NCBI GenBank assembly: GCA_035646815.1
Contig: DASRON010000004.1
Coordinates: 1 to 25,772 of the forward strand
Origin: GCA-002784865 sp035646815
Lineage (GTDB): Bacteria > Patescibacteriota > Microgenomatia > Levybacterales > UBA12049
DNA: 25,772 nt
Direction of reading: 5' to 3'
Part shown: piece after piece, positions 1-8,012 of the stretch
Position numbering within the stretch: the stretch's first letter is position 1
Layout of the letters: each line of letters starts with the position of its first letter
The notes under the pieces: generated by a model
Database searches by the model: none
What the model was told of the DNA's origin: nothing
Seen by the model: the letters and a program-made list of their open reading frames with translations, nothing else
Program-made: the position numbers and the translations under genes

Positions 1-816
1 GGAAAATTTCCTGACTTTTCTGATAGAGCAAAAATCTTTAAAATTGCAAAAGCAGAGCCTGATCTTCTTGCTTTAAGAAAAGCAAAAGATAAGATGTATG
101 AAGCTGGCTTTTTTCAAAATCCTATTCTAATAGGACAAAATGTCTATAAATGGACCTCTGATAAACCTTTTTCAAAAGCAATATCATATAATATATTAAC
201 TCTTGATTTTAATCTTACATCCTCTTTTTTAAGCAATGAAAATGCAGCCTCTGGAAAAAGTTTTCCTTTAGAAGAAACCACTATAACTGATGTTGCCAGC
301 AGTTTTTTTTCTAATTTAAACTCTTTTCCTGAAGAAGAAATTAATCTTGACAGAACTATTGTTAATCTTTTTTCAATTAAAAATTCCGTTTTAATTCCTG
401 CAACAAGCATTTCCAATGCGCAAGCAGCACGTGTCTATTTTTTCCAAAGTAATGAAGACGAAAAACCAATTTTTTATTCAAACCCAAAAACCTCTCCAAT
501 TAATACTCTTATTACTGGTGGAGACAATCAGCCTCAAATTTCTGAAGCAAGTTATTTTTATCAAAAAATTACCAATGAATCTGAAACTTATCCAATAAAA
601 ACAGCCGAGCAAGCATTTGAAGAGTTAAAAGAAGGAAGAGGTTATATTGCATCTTATCCTCAAAACTTAACTGAAATTTCAATAAAAGATGTTTATGTTG
701 GCTATTATATTGGTGATAAAAAACAAAATTACTTAATGCCTATTATTATTTTTGAAGGAGATAACGGTTTTTTTGCCTATGTTTCCGCAGTTACGGATGA
801 ATGGATAAATATCTGA
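1..816 (+). CDS. Orphan protein, C-terminal part (5'-truncated by window)
   Basis: The frame is open from the first base, so the Met at 94 is internal and the gene starts outside the window; 271 residues are visible before the TGA stop. I do not recognise the family with certainty. The visible part has no obvious membrane helix. Its last ~65 residues (about 201-264) run from an AFEELKEGRGYI segment through YVGYYIGD and YLMPIIIFEG to FFAYVSAV. This layout recalls the C-terminal beta-rich PepSY/YycI-like fold of some extracytoplasmic bacterial proteins, but that is only a resemblance. The gene converges on the downstream carboxypeptidase gene and their 3' ends overlap by 26 nt. Reading as a real gene is well supported by length and position; function is unknown. 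Confidence 0.75.
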   Translation, partial: GKFPDFSDRAKIFKIAKAEPDLLALRKAKDKMYEAGFFQNPILIGQNVYKWTSDKPFSKAISYNILTLDFNLTSSFLSNENAASGKSFPLEETTITDVASSFFSNLNSFPEEEINLDRTIVNLFSIKNSVLIPATSISNAQAARVYFFQSNEDEKPIFYSNPKTSPINTLITGGDNQPQISEASYFYQKITNESETYPIKTAEQAFEELKEGRGYIASYPQNLTEISIKDVYVGYYIGDKKQNYLMPIIIFEGDNGFFAYVSAVTDEWINI

Positions 817-1747
817 TATTCCCTGAAATAAGATTTAATAACACTTGCGTATCATAAAACCTATCCTTACTTCCCATTACAACTATTACCACTACTTTAT
901 CTTTATTTTCAGCTTTATCAAAATATGTTTGTGAAGTAACAAGTACTTGACCTGCTTCTTCTGTATAACCTGTTTTAATCCCATCAACTCCGTTTATTCC
1001 AAGTAGCTTATTTAAATTCTCTAACTTGTAAACATTTTCTCCTGTAATATCTGTAATTATTTTTTCTTTTGTTGATACTATTTTTGATATCTCAGGATCT
1101 TTTTTTGCAACTGAGGCAAGTCTTGCCAAATCAACAGGCGTTGTATAATTCCCATCGTCAAGACCAGAAGAATCTTCATAGTGAGAATTATATAAATACC
1201 ATTCTTTTGCATTTTTATTCATGTCACTTACAAAGTTTTTCACTCCACCAGGATAATTTTGAGAGATTGTAAAAGCTGCATCATTTGCAGAAGGAAGAAG
1301 CATTGCATAAAGTAAATTTTCAAAAGTCATTTTTTCATCCTTTTTAAGTCTTAAAATCGATCCATCTGTAATTGGTGTGTAAACAGTTAAAATATCTTCT
1401 TTTTTAAAAAACTTTAGAGCAGTCAAAGCTGTCATTATCTTAGTAGTAGAAGCAGAAGAAAAACGCAAATTTGGATTTTTAGCATACAAAACTACTTTTG
1501 TATTAGGATCCATAATAACTACTCCTTCTGCAGAAAGATATGGAGTAAAAGTTTTTTTGAGAATTGGATATTTTTCTCCTGATACTTCAGGAAGGGGAAC
1601 TTTAATAAAAGTAAATTTACTTATACTTTCTTCTAAGTAAAGATTTAGTGTAAAAAAGACAAGAACAACAATTACTAAAAACAGTGGCAAAAACAAAAAA
1701 AATGTTTTATGAAGTAAATTTTTATTTAATATCCGAAAGTTTTTCAT
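791..1747 (-). CDS. D-alanyl-D-alanine carboxypeptidase (peptidase S11, DacA-like)
   Basis: This is a serine-type penicillin-binding protein that trims the terminal D-Ala from peptidoglycan stem peptides outside the membrane. All three active-site motifs are present in order: SxxK at S100-TT-K103, SxN at S153-A-N155, and KTG at K258-T-G260. A hydrophobic segment at about residues 15-36 is an N-terminal signal anchor, so the catalytic domain should face out. At 318 aa it is about the length of the S11 core and appears to lack the extra C-terminal domain and amphipathic anchor of E. coli DacA. The start lies 26 nt inside the 3' end of aspS, so the two are probably co-transcribed and translationally coupled. 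The 3' end overlaps the converging orphan gene. S11 family assignment is firm; the paralogue name is not. Confidence 0.92.
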   Translation of the reverse strand: MKNFRILNKNLLHKTFFLFLPLFLVIVVLVFFTLNLYLEESISKFTFIKVPLPEVSGEKYPILKKTFTPYLSAEGVVIMDPNTKVVLYAKNPNLRFSSASTTKIMTALTALKFFKKEDILTVYTPITDGSILRLKKDEKMTFENLLYAMLLPSANDAAFTISQNYPGGVKNFVSDMNKNAKEWYLYNSHYEDSSGLDDGNYTTPVDLARLASVAKKDPEISKIVSTKEKIITDITGENVYKLENLNKLLGINGVDGIKTGYTEEAGQVLVTSQTYFDKAENKDKVVVIVVMGSKDRFYDTQVLLNLISGNIRYLSIHP

Positions 1748-3068
1748 CTACTCTCTCCATATCTCTTGGAAATAAACTTGCTTCACGGATATTTTTAAGA
1801 CCTAAAAGATCTTTTGTTATTCTCTCTATTCCCATTGCAAAGCCACCTTCTTTTGGCATACCATATCTAAAAGCTTGAAGATATATTTCAAGACTCTTAG
1901 GATCTATTTTCCATTTCTTCATATTTTCTAAAAGAGAATCATAGTCATTAATTCTTTGACCTCCCGTAACCCATTCTTCTTGTATTCCAAGTAAATCAAA
2001 ACTTAAAGTATGTTTTTCATCTTTAGGATCAGGCATTGTGTAAAAAGGTCTTTTTTCAACTGGATAATGCGTTATAAAAACAAATGGAGATCCATATTCC
2101 TCTTTTGCCCAATTACAAATCTCTTTTTCATCACCTGGATTAAGATCAGGTTCTCCTCTGTGATCTATTTTCGTCCTTTCAAAAATAATATCTTGTGCTT
2201 TTTTAAGAGTAATTCTTGGAAACGGATTTTTAATATCAAAAAGTTTTACTTTGAATAACTTTAATTCTTCTTTATTTTTTTCTTTTACTGAAGCAATAAT
2301 CTTTTTAACAATTTCTTCTGAAAGGTCCATTAACTCTTCCCAAGAATTAATAAAACCAATTTCTGCATCAAGACTTACATATTCACTTAAATGACGTGTT
2401 GTAACAGAAGGTTCTGCTCGGTACGCATGAGCAATGGTAAATACTTTTTCAAAAACTGACACCATTATTTGTTTGTATAGCTGAGGAGATTGAGCAAGAA
2501 AAGCTTTTTTATCATAATATTTTACTTCAAAAACCTCTGCTCCTCCTTCTGTTGCCAAGGGAACAATAGTTGGAACAAAAATTTCTGTAAAGTTTTTTTC
2601 TTTTAAAACATTTCTAAAAGTATCTGCAATTGTTTCTTGAATTTTAAATATAGCTGAAACCTGAGGATGTCTTAAAGCTAAAGATCTATTGTCAAGAAGT
2701 GTTGGGAGTTCTAAATTAAGATTCTCTCCTCCCATATCAAAAGGTAGGGTCTCTGCTTTGGAAATAATTTTAACATCAGTTGCTTCAAGCTCAATATTAC
2801 CGGTAATTAAATCTTTATTTACTGCATTATCTGGCCTTTTATTTACTTTTCCAATAATTTCTACTACATCTTCAGGTCTTAATTTTTTTGAAAGATTATA
2901 TGCTGCCTCAGATACTTTTGCATTTACAACAACTTGAATAACTCCAAATAGGTCACGAACATCTAGGAAAATAAGTTTTCCATGATCACGTCTTAGTCTT
3001 ATAAAACCCTTAAAAATAATTTCTTTTCCTGCATGTTTTGAAGCGTCTTTTGATAATACCCTTGTCAT
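1722..3068 (-). CDS. aspS: Aspartyl-tRNA synthetase, compact form (possibly Asp/Asn non-discriminating)
   Basis: Class II synthetase that charges tRNA-Asp, and perhaps tRNA-Asn, with aspartate. An N-terminal OB-fold anticodon-binding domain (about residues 1-110, with RRDHGKLIFLDVRD) is followed by the catalytic core. The core has a motif-1 region containing TEGGAEVFEVKYY and AQSPQLYKQIM, motif 2 as YRAEPSVTTRHLSE, and motif 3 as GFAMGIERITKDLLGL. At 448 aa it lacks the ~150-residue GAD insertion of standard bacterial AspRS (~590 aa) and looks like the short AspS2 class in its catalytic half, whereas the OB domain reads more bacterial. I chose the ATG at 3068 over an upstream in-frame GTG at 3083 because the -10 box lies across that GTG. 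The start of the D,D-carboxypeptidase gene overlaps its 3' end. Non-discriminating activity is inference. Confidence 0.93.
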   Translation of the reverse strand: MTRVLSKDASKHAGKEIIFKGFIRLRRDHGKLIFLDVRDLFGVIQVVVNAKVSEAAYNLSKKLRPEDVVEIIGKVNKRPDNAVNKDLITGNIELEATDVKIISKAETLPFDMGGENLNLELPTLLDNRSLALRHPQVSAIFKIQETIADTFRNVLKEKNFTEIFVPTIVPLATEGGAEVFEVKYYDKKAFLAQSPQLYKQIMVSVFEKVFTIAHAYRAEPSVTTRHLSEYVSLDAEIGFINSWEELMDLSEEIVKKIIASVKEKNKEELKLFKVKLFDIKNPFPRITLKKAQDIIFERTKIDHRGEPDLNPGDEKEICNWAKEEYGSPFVFITHYPVEKRPFYTMPDPKDEKHTLSFDLLGIQEEWVTGGQRINDYDSLLENMKKWKIDPKSLEIYLQAFRYGMPKEGGFAMGIERITKDLLGLKNIREASLFPRDMERVDEKLSDIK

Positions 3069-3074
3069 AGCTAA

Positions 3075-3103
3075 ATAATACACGAGTTAGTCAAACTTGA
3101 CAA
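3075..3103 (-). promoter_or_regulatory. aspS promoter, apparently leaderless
   Basis: Read on the minus strand, TTGTCA (3098-3103) is followed by a 17-nt spacer and TATTAT (3075-3080). Only six bases separate the -10 box from the aspS ATG at 3068, so transcription should begin at or next to the A of the start codon. No Shine-Dalgarno sequence is present. Box quality and ideal spacing make this one of the better promoters in the window. Confidence 0.7.
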
Positions 3104-3140
3104 GCTATTTCCCCTATGGTATTTTCAGCTTAGGCGTGGA

Positions 3141-3219
3141 ATTGAGTTTATCTAAATTTAAGTTTATTAATACTTCCTTTATTTAAGATTATTGAGTTTA
3201 TTTAAGAAATAAACTCAAT
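3141..3219. repeat. Cluster of TTGAGTTTAT half-sites with a 13-bp perfect inverted repeat
   Basis: The 10-mer TTGAGTTTAT occurs at 3142-3151 and 3192-3201. A one-mismatch copy, TTAAGTTTAT, lies at 3158-3167, and the inverted copy ATAAACTCAA at 3209-3218. The last two exact copies form a perfect palindrome with 13-bp arms (3191-3203 and 3207-3219) and a 3-nt centre. No T-tract follows on either strand, so a terminator is unlikely. The cluster sits between the aspS promoter and the divergent orphan gene at 3250 and could be an operator array. Confidence 0.6.
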
Positions 3220-3249
3220 GCTTGCAAAAAAGAAGTTTTTTAATTTAAA

Positions 3250-3747
3250 ATGAATATAGAAGAAAGAATTATTATGCTAGATGAAACCGCAGAGGGTTCA
3301 AAAGGAAATGCTTCGTTAACAACTTCAATATTAAGAGAAGTTCTTGATGAGGTAAAAAAAGAAGGAGTTAGAGAAAAAGACTTTATAAAACACCCTGAAC
3401 TAAGAGATGAAATCATTGGAGCTGACGGAAAACCAGCTTTTAAGAGTACTTCAACAAGTCACATTCCTGAAGTAAAACCAAAAGCTGACCCAGTATTATC
3501 AATGGACGGTGTTGTTGCCCCTGAAAAAGCTCCTTGGGTAGACGATCATGCACAAGCAGTAGCAGGAAAAAAAGGAAACGTTTCTTACATAAGCTCTCCG
3601 TTACAAAAAACTCCTGAAGAAAAAATAAGTATTCCTCTACCCAGGCCACCCTCAAGGTTCAATCACACGGATGATCCTGGAGCACAAAAAATATCAAATG
3701 CTCTTTTAAAAAGGGAGACATTAAGACGAAATAATAGCGGTAAATAA
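3250..3747 (+). CDS. Orphan 165-aa protein, probably largely disordered
   Basis: I do not recognise this protein. The first ~60 residues are charged and could form helices (EERIIML, TTSILREVLDEVKKEG). The remainder is rich in Pro, Ser, Lys and Asp with few hydrophobic runs, no cysteines, no signal peptide and no membrane helix, which suggests an intrinsically disordered cytoplasmic protein. The ATG at 3250 is taken as the start, with TTTAAT (3239-3244) five bases upstream as a possible -10 box. An in-frame ATG at 3274, preceded by a purine-rich AGAAAG, is an alternative. It stands alone, divergent from aspS and convergent with recJ, whose stop lies 4 nt away. The half-site cluster at 3141-3219 is directly upstream and may control it. 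Confidence 0.72.
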   Translation: MNIEERIIMLDETAEGSKGNASLTTSILREVLDEVKKEGVREKDFIKHPELRDEIIGADGKPAFKSTSTSHIPEVKPKADPVLSMDGVVAPEKAPWVDDHAQAVAGKKGNVSYISSPLQKTPEEKISIPLPRPPSRFNHTDDPGAQKISNALLKRETLRRNNSGK

Positions 3748-3751
3748 AGAC

Positions 3752-5377
3752 CTAACTAGAAATATTTTTTATCTTCAACTGTAGCTTTTTTTCTCCATTC
3801 CACTCATTTTCATCTATTGTGTAAACTATATCTGCATTTTTTCCAAGAGCAAGAGTGCTATACTTTTCTCCTATCCCAAATCCAATTCCATCAATTCTAA
3901 AACCTGAATCTGTTCTAAGACTTAACCTTAAATGCTTTCCATCTTTTCCAACTAACCTTATATTTTCAATAATTGCACTGGAATAAAAAACAGGCATTGG
4001 ATTATTCATTCCAAATGGTTCAAGTTTTTTTATTTCCTTAAAAAACTCTAAGTTAATTAACTCTAAGGGAATTTCACAATCTATTCTTTGTACTCTTACT
4101 AGCTTTTTTATATCAATTAATTTTTCAGAAAGCTTTTCTAATTTTTCCTTAAGTTTTTCTAAATTAACAGTTTCTACTGTAAAACCTGCTGCCATTGCAT
4201 GTCCGCCTGAAGCTGTTAAAAATTCAGAGGCCTGACGAATAAATTCAATTATATTAAATCCTTTAACAGATCTTGCAGAAGCTTTACTAAACTCTTTTCC
4301 TTTTGATATAACAATTGATGGACGGTAAAACTCTTCAGATAATCTTCCTGCTATTAAGCCAATTATTCCCTGCTGATAACTTTCATCAGCAATAAATAAT
4401 AATTTTTTATCTTTTAGATTATCTTTCTTTACTTTTTCACTTGCATGAAGCATTGCCTCTAAGGTTATATCTTGACGCTCTTTATTTATTCTTTCTATTT
4501 TTTGTGCAAGAAGACTAGCTTTTTTATTGTCTTTTGTACATATTAGCCTTAATGATTCTAAAGCGTCTCCTATTCTTCCTGTTGCATTTAATCTTGGTGC
4601 AATTATATGCCCTATATCATAGGTTCCAATTCTAGAAAGCTCTATTCCTGCCTCATTTATAAGTTCTACTAGACCCACTCTTTTTGTTTTCCTTAAACTA
4701 TCAATTCCAAATCTAACTAAAGTCCTATTTGCAAAAGTAAGGGGAACAAGATCTGCAATTGTTGCAATTGCCACCAAAGCTAAGTGATCTTCACTTTCCT
4801 TTCCTTCTATTTCTTTTGATAAAAGAAAGGCAACTCCTGCTCCTGATAATTTTGTTGAGTGAATTATTGCTAAAGCCTTAGGAAGTGTTTTACTTGGCAA
4901 GTGATGATCTGTAATAATTACATCAATTCCTTTTTTCTTTATATCTTCTACTATTTCATTTGCAACAATTCCATTGTCAACTGTTATTATAAGTTTTGTC
5001 TCAGGAAGTTTATTTACTAAATTTTCAATTGCCTTTTCAGAGATTCCATATCCTTCTTTTTCTCTACTTGGAATATATGGTAATACTTTTGCACCGCTAC
5101 TGTTTAAAGTTTCCCAAAGTATGGCACTTGCGCATAAACCATCTGCATCATAATCACCAAAAACTACAATCTGCTCTTTATCTTTTATAGCAGTATTTAT
5201 TCTTTGGACTGCTTTTTTTAATTCCTTTAAATTAATTCCTACATTTTCAGGAGTAACATTTGTAAGATCAGGGTTTAAGAATTCCTCTATTTCCTTTTTC
5301 GTCTTTATTCCCCTATTTTCAAGGAGAGTTTTTATTACTTCTTCTATTGATTTTAAACTTTTTACTTTAGGTGTCAT
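3752..5377 (-). CDS. recJ: Single-stranded-DNA-specific 5'-3' exonuclease RecJ
   Basis: RecJ degrades single-stranded DNA 5' to 3' in recombination and mismatch or excision repair. The DHH-family metal-binding motifs are intact: GDYDADG with D75, D77 and D79; VDNG with D134; and DHH at 157-159. The STKLSGAGVAF and ATIADLVPL segments, the DHHA1 domain with GGHAMAAG (391-398), and a C-terminal OB-like domain (about 430-541) follow. At 541 aa it is near family length. It is a single gene, convergent with the 165-aa orphan and divergent from cca across a 36-nt gap. Confidence 0.96.
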   Translation of the reverse strand: MTPKVKSLKSIEEVIKTLLENRGIKTKKEIEEFLNPDLTNVTPENVGINLKELKKAVQRINTAIKDKEQIVVFGDYDADGLCASAILWETLNSSGAKVLPYIPSREKEGYGISEKAIENLVNKLPETKLIITVDNGIVANEIVEDIKKKGIDVIITDHHLPSKTLPKALAIIHSTKLSGAGVAFLLSKEIEGKESEDHLALVAIATIADLVPLTFANRTLVRFGIDSLRKTKRVGLVELINEAGIELSRIGTYDIGHIIAPRLNATGRIGDALESLRLICTKDNKKASLLAQKIERINKERQDITLEAMLHASEKVKKDNLKDKKLLFIADESYQQGIIGLIAGRLSEEFYRPSIVISKGKEFSKASARSVKGFNIIEFIRQASEFLTASGGHAMAAGFTVETVNLEKLKEKLEKLSEKLIDIKKLVRVQRIDCEIPLELINLEFFKEIKKLEPFGMNNPMPVFYSSAIIENIRLVGKDGKHLRLSLRTDSGFRIDGIGFGIGEKYSTLALGKNADIVYTIDENEWNGEKKLQLKIKNISS

Positions 5378-5388
5378 CTAGCTTCTGC

Positions 5389-5419
5389 TATACTATAACA
5401 AAGTAAGTATTTAATGCAA
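5389..5419. promoter_or_regulatory. Overlapping divergent promoters of recJ and cca
   Basis: On the minus strand, TTGCAT (5414-5419), a 16-nt spacer and TATAGT (5392-5397) lie 14 nt upstream of the recJ ATG. On the plus strand, TATACT (5389-5394) lies 19 nt upstream of the cca ATG but has no good -35 box. The two -10 boxes share three bases, and the recJ -35 box covers the cca start codon, so the two transcripts probably compete. The recJ side is the better supported. Confidence 0.4.
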
Positions 5420-6769
5420 TATATGTTAAGTAAAATACCTAAAGAAATTATTGAAATTTATTCAAAAATAAAAGACTCGGGTTTTAGTGTATTTTTTGTG
5501 GGCGGATGCGTTAGAAATTTAATTTTAAAAAAGGATGTAAAAGACTGGGATCTTGCAACAATTGCTACTCCTGAAGATATTATCAAGTTATTTCCAGATA
5601 CCTTTTATGATAATAAGTTTGGGACTGTTGGAGTACCTGTTGAAAAACCTTATAAACAAGTTGTAGAAATAACAACTTTTAGAACAGAACAGGGATTTAA
5701 AGATTTTCGCCATCCAACAAATGTTACCTGGGGAAAAACAATTGAAGAAGATTTAGCAAGGCGTGATCTTACTATTAACGCAATTGCAATGGATTTAAAT
5801 GCAAAACTTATTGATCCCTTTTCAGGACAAAAAGATATCGAAGATAAACTAATAAGAGCTGTTGGAAAACCAGAAGAAAGATTTAAAGAAGATGCCTTAA
5901 GACTAATAAGAGCCATAAGATTTGCATCTCAGCTTGATTTTAGAATAGAAGATAAAACTTGGAATGAAGTAAAAAAAGACGCAGAGCTTATTAATCAAAT
6001 TTCAAAAGAAAGAATAAGAGATGAACTTTTAAAAATTCTTTCCAGTAATTTCCCTTACGAAGGAGTTACTCTTCTTAAAGAAAGTGGACTTTTAAAATAT
6101 ATTCTCCCAGAACTCTTAGAGGGAAAAGATATCTCTCAGGCAAGACCAGGAAGACATCATACTGACGATGTTTTAACACACAATTTAATGTCTTTAAAAC
6201 ACTGCCCATCAGAAGATCCAATTGTAAGATTTGCAGCTTTAATTCATGATGTTGGAAAACCCGAAGTATTAGCAAAAGATGAAAAAGGTTTAGTTATTTT
6301 TCATAATCATGAAACCGTTGGAGCAAGAGTTGCTAAAGAAATTTGTGAAAAACTTAAGTTTTCTAAAAAAGATAAAAACAGGGTGGTTAACTTAATTCGC
6401 TGGCATATGTTTACAGTTGATGAGCATATCACAGATGCTGCTATAAGAAGATTTATAAGAAGAGTAGGCGTTGAAAATGTAAAAGATGTTATTGACTTAA
6501 GAATTGGTGACCGTCTTGGCGGAGGAACCCAAACTGCAGAAAGCTGGAGACTTAAGCTTTTTAAGAAAAGGATAGAAGAGCAACTCGGTCCAAAGCCTTT
6601 TTCTATTGAAAACTTGGCAATCAACGGAAATGACATTATGAAAGAACTAAAACTAAAACCCGGACCAAAAATTGGAGAAATTTTGCAAAAACTATTTGAA
6701 GAAGTTGATGAAGATCTTTCAAAAAATACCCGAGAATATCTTATTAAGAAAATAAAAACACCAAGATAA
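5414..6769 (+). CDS. cca: CCA tRNA nucleotidyltransferase with HD domain
   Basis: This enzyme adds or repairs the 3'-CCA end of tRNAs. The class II nucleotidyltransferase head shows FFVGGCVRN (G30-G31), the metal-binding DWD (D44 and D46), RRDLTINAIAMD near 117-127, and the KEDALRLIRAIRFA neck motif near 159-171. An HD domain follows, with HTDDVLTHNL and the ALIHDVGKP motif (H278, D279), then HNHET and RWHM. The HD domain is typical of bacterial Cca/PcnB-like enzymes with phosphohydrolase activity. Poly(A) polymerase is the main alternative, but CCA addition is expected for a single copy. An alternative start is the in-frame ATG at 5423. Its stop lies about 49 nt before metK. Confidence 0.93.
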   Translation: MQYMLSKIPKEIIEIYSKIKDSGFSVFFVGGCVRNLILKKDVKDWDLATIATPEDIIKLFPDTFYDNKFGTVGVPVEKPYKQVVEITTFRTEQGFKDFRHPTNVTWGKTIEEDLARRDLTINAIAMDLNAKLIDPFSGQKDIEDKLIRAVGKPEERFKEDALRLIRAIRFASQLDFRIEDKTWNEVKKDAELINQISKERIRDELLKILSSNFPYEGVTLLKESGLLKYILPELLEGKDISQARPGRHHTDDVLTHNLMSLKHCPSEDPIVRFAALIHDVGKPEVLAKDEKGLVIFHNHETVGARVAKEICEKLKFSKKDKNRVVNLIRWHMFTVDEHITDAAIRRFIRRVGVENVKDVIDLRIGDRLGGGTQTAESWRLKLFKKRIEEQLGPKPFSIENLAINGNDIMKELKLKPGPKIGEILQKLFEEVDEDLSKNTREYLIKKIKTPR

Positions 6770-6773
6770 ACCC

Positions 6774-6802
6774 TTTACGAACCATTTAATTTTTGCTAAA
6801 CT
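6774..6802 (+). promoter_or_regulatory. Possible metK promoter
   Basis: TTTACG (6774-6779), a 17-nt spacer and TAAACT (6797-6802) lie in the cca-metK gap, predicting a leader of about 10 nt. Both boxes are 4/6 matches or so, hence the low confidence. The gap is too short to hold a SAM riboswitch. Confidence 0.3.
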
Positions 6803-6818
6803 CTTGAAATTAACTATT

Positions 6819-8012
6819 ATGAAAAAATATTTTACATCTGAATCAGTTACCGAAGGACATCCAGACAAAGTTTGTGATCAAATAAGTGACGCTCTTCTTG
6901 ACGCAATACTTGCAAAAGATGAAAAATCAAGAGTTGCTATTGAATCTTTCATAACTAACGGTCTTATATTTATCGCAGGTGAAGTAACAACAGATAGTTA
7001 TATTGAAATTCAACAAATAGTAAGAAGTGTAATTAAAGAAATTGGCTATACTGATTCAAAGCATGGCTTTGATTATGAAACAAGCGGAGTTGTAACAGCA
7101 ATTCATGGACAATCAGGAGATATTGCAAAAGGAGTTGATAGCTATAAGGAAACAAAAGGAGGAAAAATAGTAGATGAAGACTTAGAAAACCTAGGAGCAG
7201 GAGATCAAGGACTCATGTTTGGATTTGCCTGCAATGAAACCCCTGAACTAATGCCTCTTCCAATTACTCTTGCTCATAAACTTGCAAAAAGACTTGCTGA
7301 TGTAAGAAAGAAAAAAATTATAAAAGGACTTAGGCCTGATGGAAAAACTCAAGTAACGGTTGAGTACGAAAACGGATTACCAAAAAGAGTAGAAACTGTA
7401 CTAATAGCAGCTCAGCATGATGAAGAAGTAAAATCAAATAGACTAAGAAAAGAAATAATTGAGAAAGTAATAAAAAAAGTCGTTCCAAAAAACTTACTTG
7501 ATAAAAAAACAAATTTTTATGTTAATACCACTGGAAGATTTGTAACAGGAGGACCACAAGCAGACACTGGTCTTACTGGTCGAAAAATTATTGTTGATAC
7601 TTACGGAGGATATGCAAGACATGGAGGAGGAGCTTTTTCAGGAAAAGATCCAACCAAAGTAGACAGATCAGCAAATTATATGGCGCGTTACATTGCAAAA
7701 AATATTGTTTACGCCAAGCTTGCTGATAAATGCGAAGTTCAAATTGCTTATGCAATTGGAAAACCAGAACCAATGTCTGTTTTAGTAGATACTTTTGGAA
7801 CAGGAAAAATAGATGAAGAAAAATTAAGTGAAATTATTCTTAAAACTTTTGACTTAAGACCTGGCATGATTATAAAATACCTTGATCTGAGAAAACCGAT
7901 ATATAAACAAATTGCAGCATATGGACATTTTGGAAGATCTGACCTTAACCTTCCTTGGGAAAAAACTGATAAAGCAGAGGAATTAAAAGAACTTGCAAAA
8001 AAATATGAGTAG
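6819..8012 (+). CDS. metK: S-adenosylmethionine synthetase
   Basis: MetK makes S-adenosylmethionine from methionine and ATP in the cytoplasm. The signature motifs are intact: EGHPDKVCDQISDA near the N-terminus (H14, D16), GAGDQGLMFG, GGPQADTGLTGRKIIVDTYG, and the phosphate-binding HGGGAFSGKDPTKVDRS. The 397-aa length is typical. I chose the ATG at 6819; an in-frame TTG at 6804 would add five residues not found in the family. The 3' end overlaps the next gene by 8 nt, so metK, the 112-aa orphan and yqeY appear to be one transcription unit. Confidence 0.97.
   Translation: MKKYFTSESVTEGHPDKVCDQISDALLDAILAKDEKSRVAIESFITNGLIFIAGEVTTDSYIEIQQIVRSVIKEIGYTDSKHGFDYETSGVVTAIHGQSGDIAKGVDSYKETKGGKIVDEDLENLGAGDQGLMFGFACNETPELMPLPITLAHKLAKRLADVRKKKIIKGLRPDGKTQVTVEYENGLPKRVETVLIAAQHDEEVKSNRLRKEIIEKVIKKVVPKNLLDKKTNFYVNTTGRFVTGGPQADTGLTGRKIIVDTYGGYARHGGGAFSGKDPTKVDRSANYMARYIAKNIVYAKLADKCEVQIAYAIGKPEPMSVLVDTFGTGKIDEEKLSEIILKTFDLRPGMIIKYLDLRKPIYKQIAAYGHFGRSDLNLPWEKTDKAEELKELAKKYE

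Noticed and set aside
3083..3083. GTG at 3083 as the aspS start
   Set aside because: It is followed directly by the -10 box TATTAT of a well-spaced promoter, so the transcript would begin after it; the ATG at 3068 also fits the family N-terminus.
3191..3219. Intrinsic terminator for aspS-side or orphan-side transcription
   Set aside because: The arms are AT-rich and perfect, but no T-tract follows in either direction and the site lies upstream of both flanking genes, not downstream.
6804..6806. TTG at 6804 as the metK start
   Set aside because: It would add five residues absent from MetK proteins; the ATG at 6819 begins the conserved N-terminus.
6770..6818. SAM riboswitch before metK
   Set aside because: The gap is only 49 nt and shows no stem arrangement; it is too short for any known SAM riboswitch class.
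7330..7512. Leucine/phenylalanine-rich minus-strand frames inside metK, recJ, cca and other genes
   Set aside because: These lie wholly within strongly supported genes on the other strand, have biased composition of antisense AT-rich coding DNA, and have no start signals.
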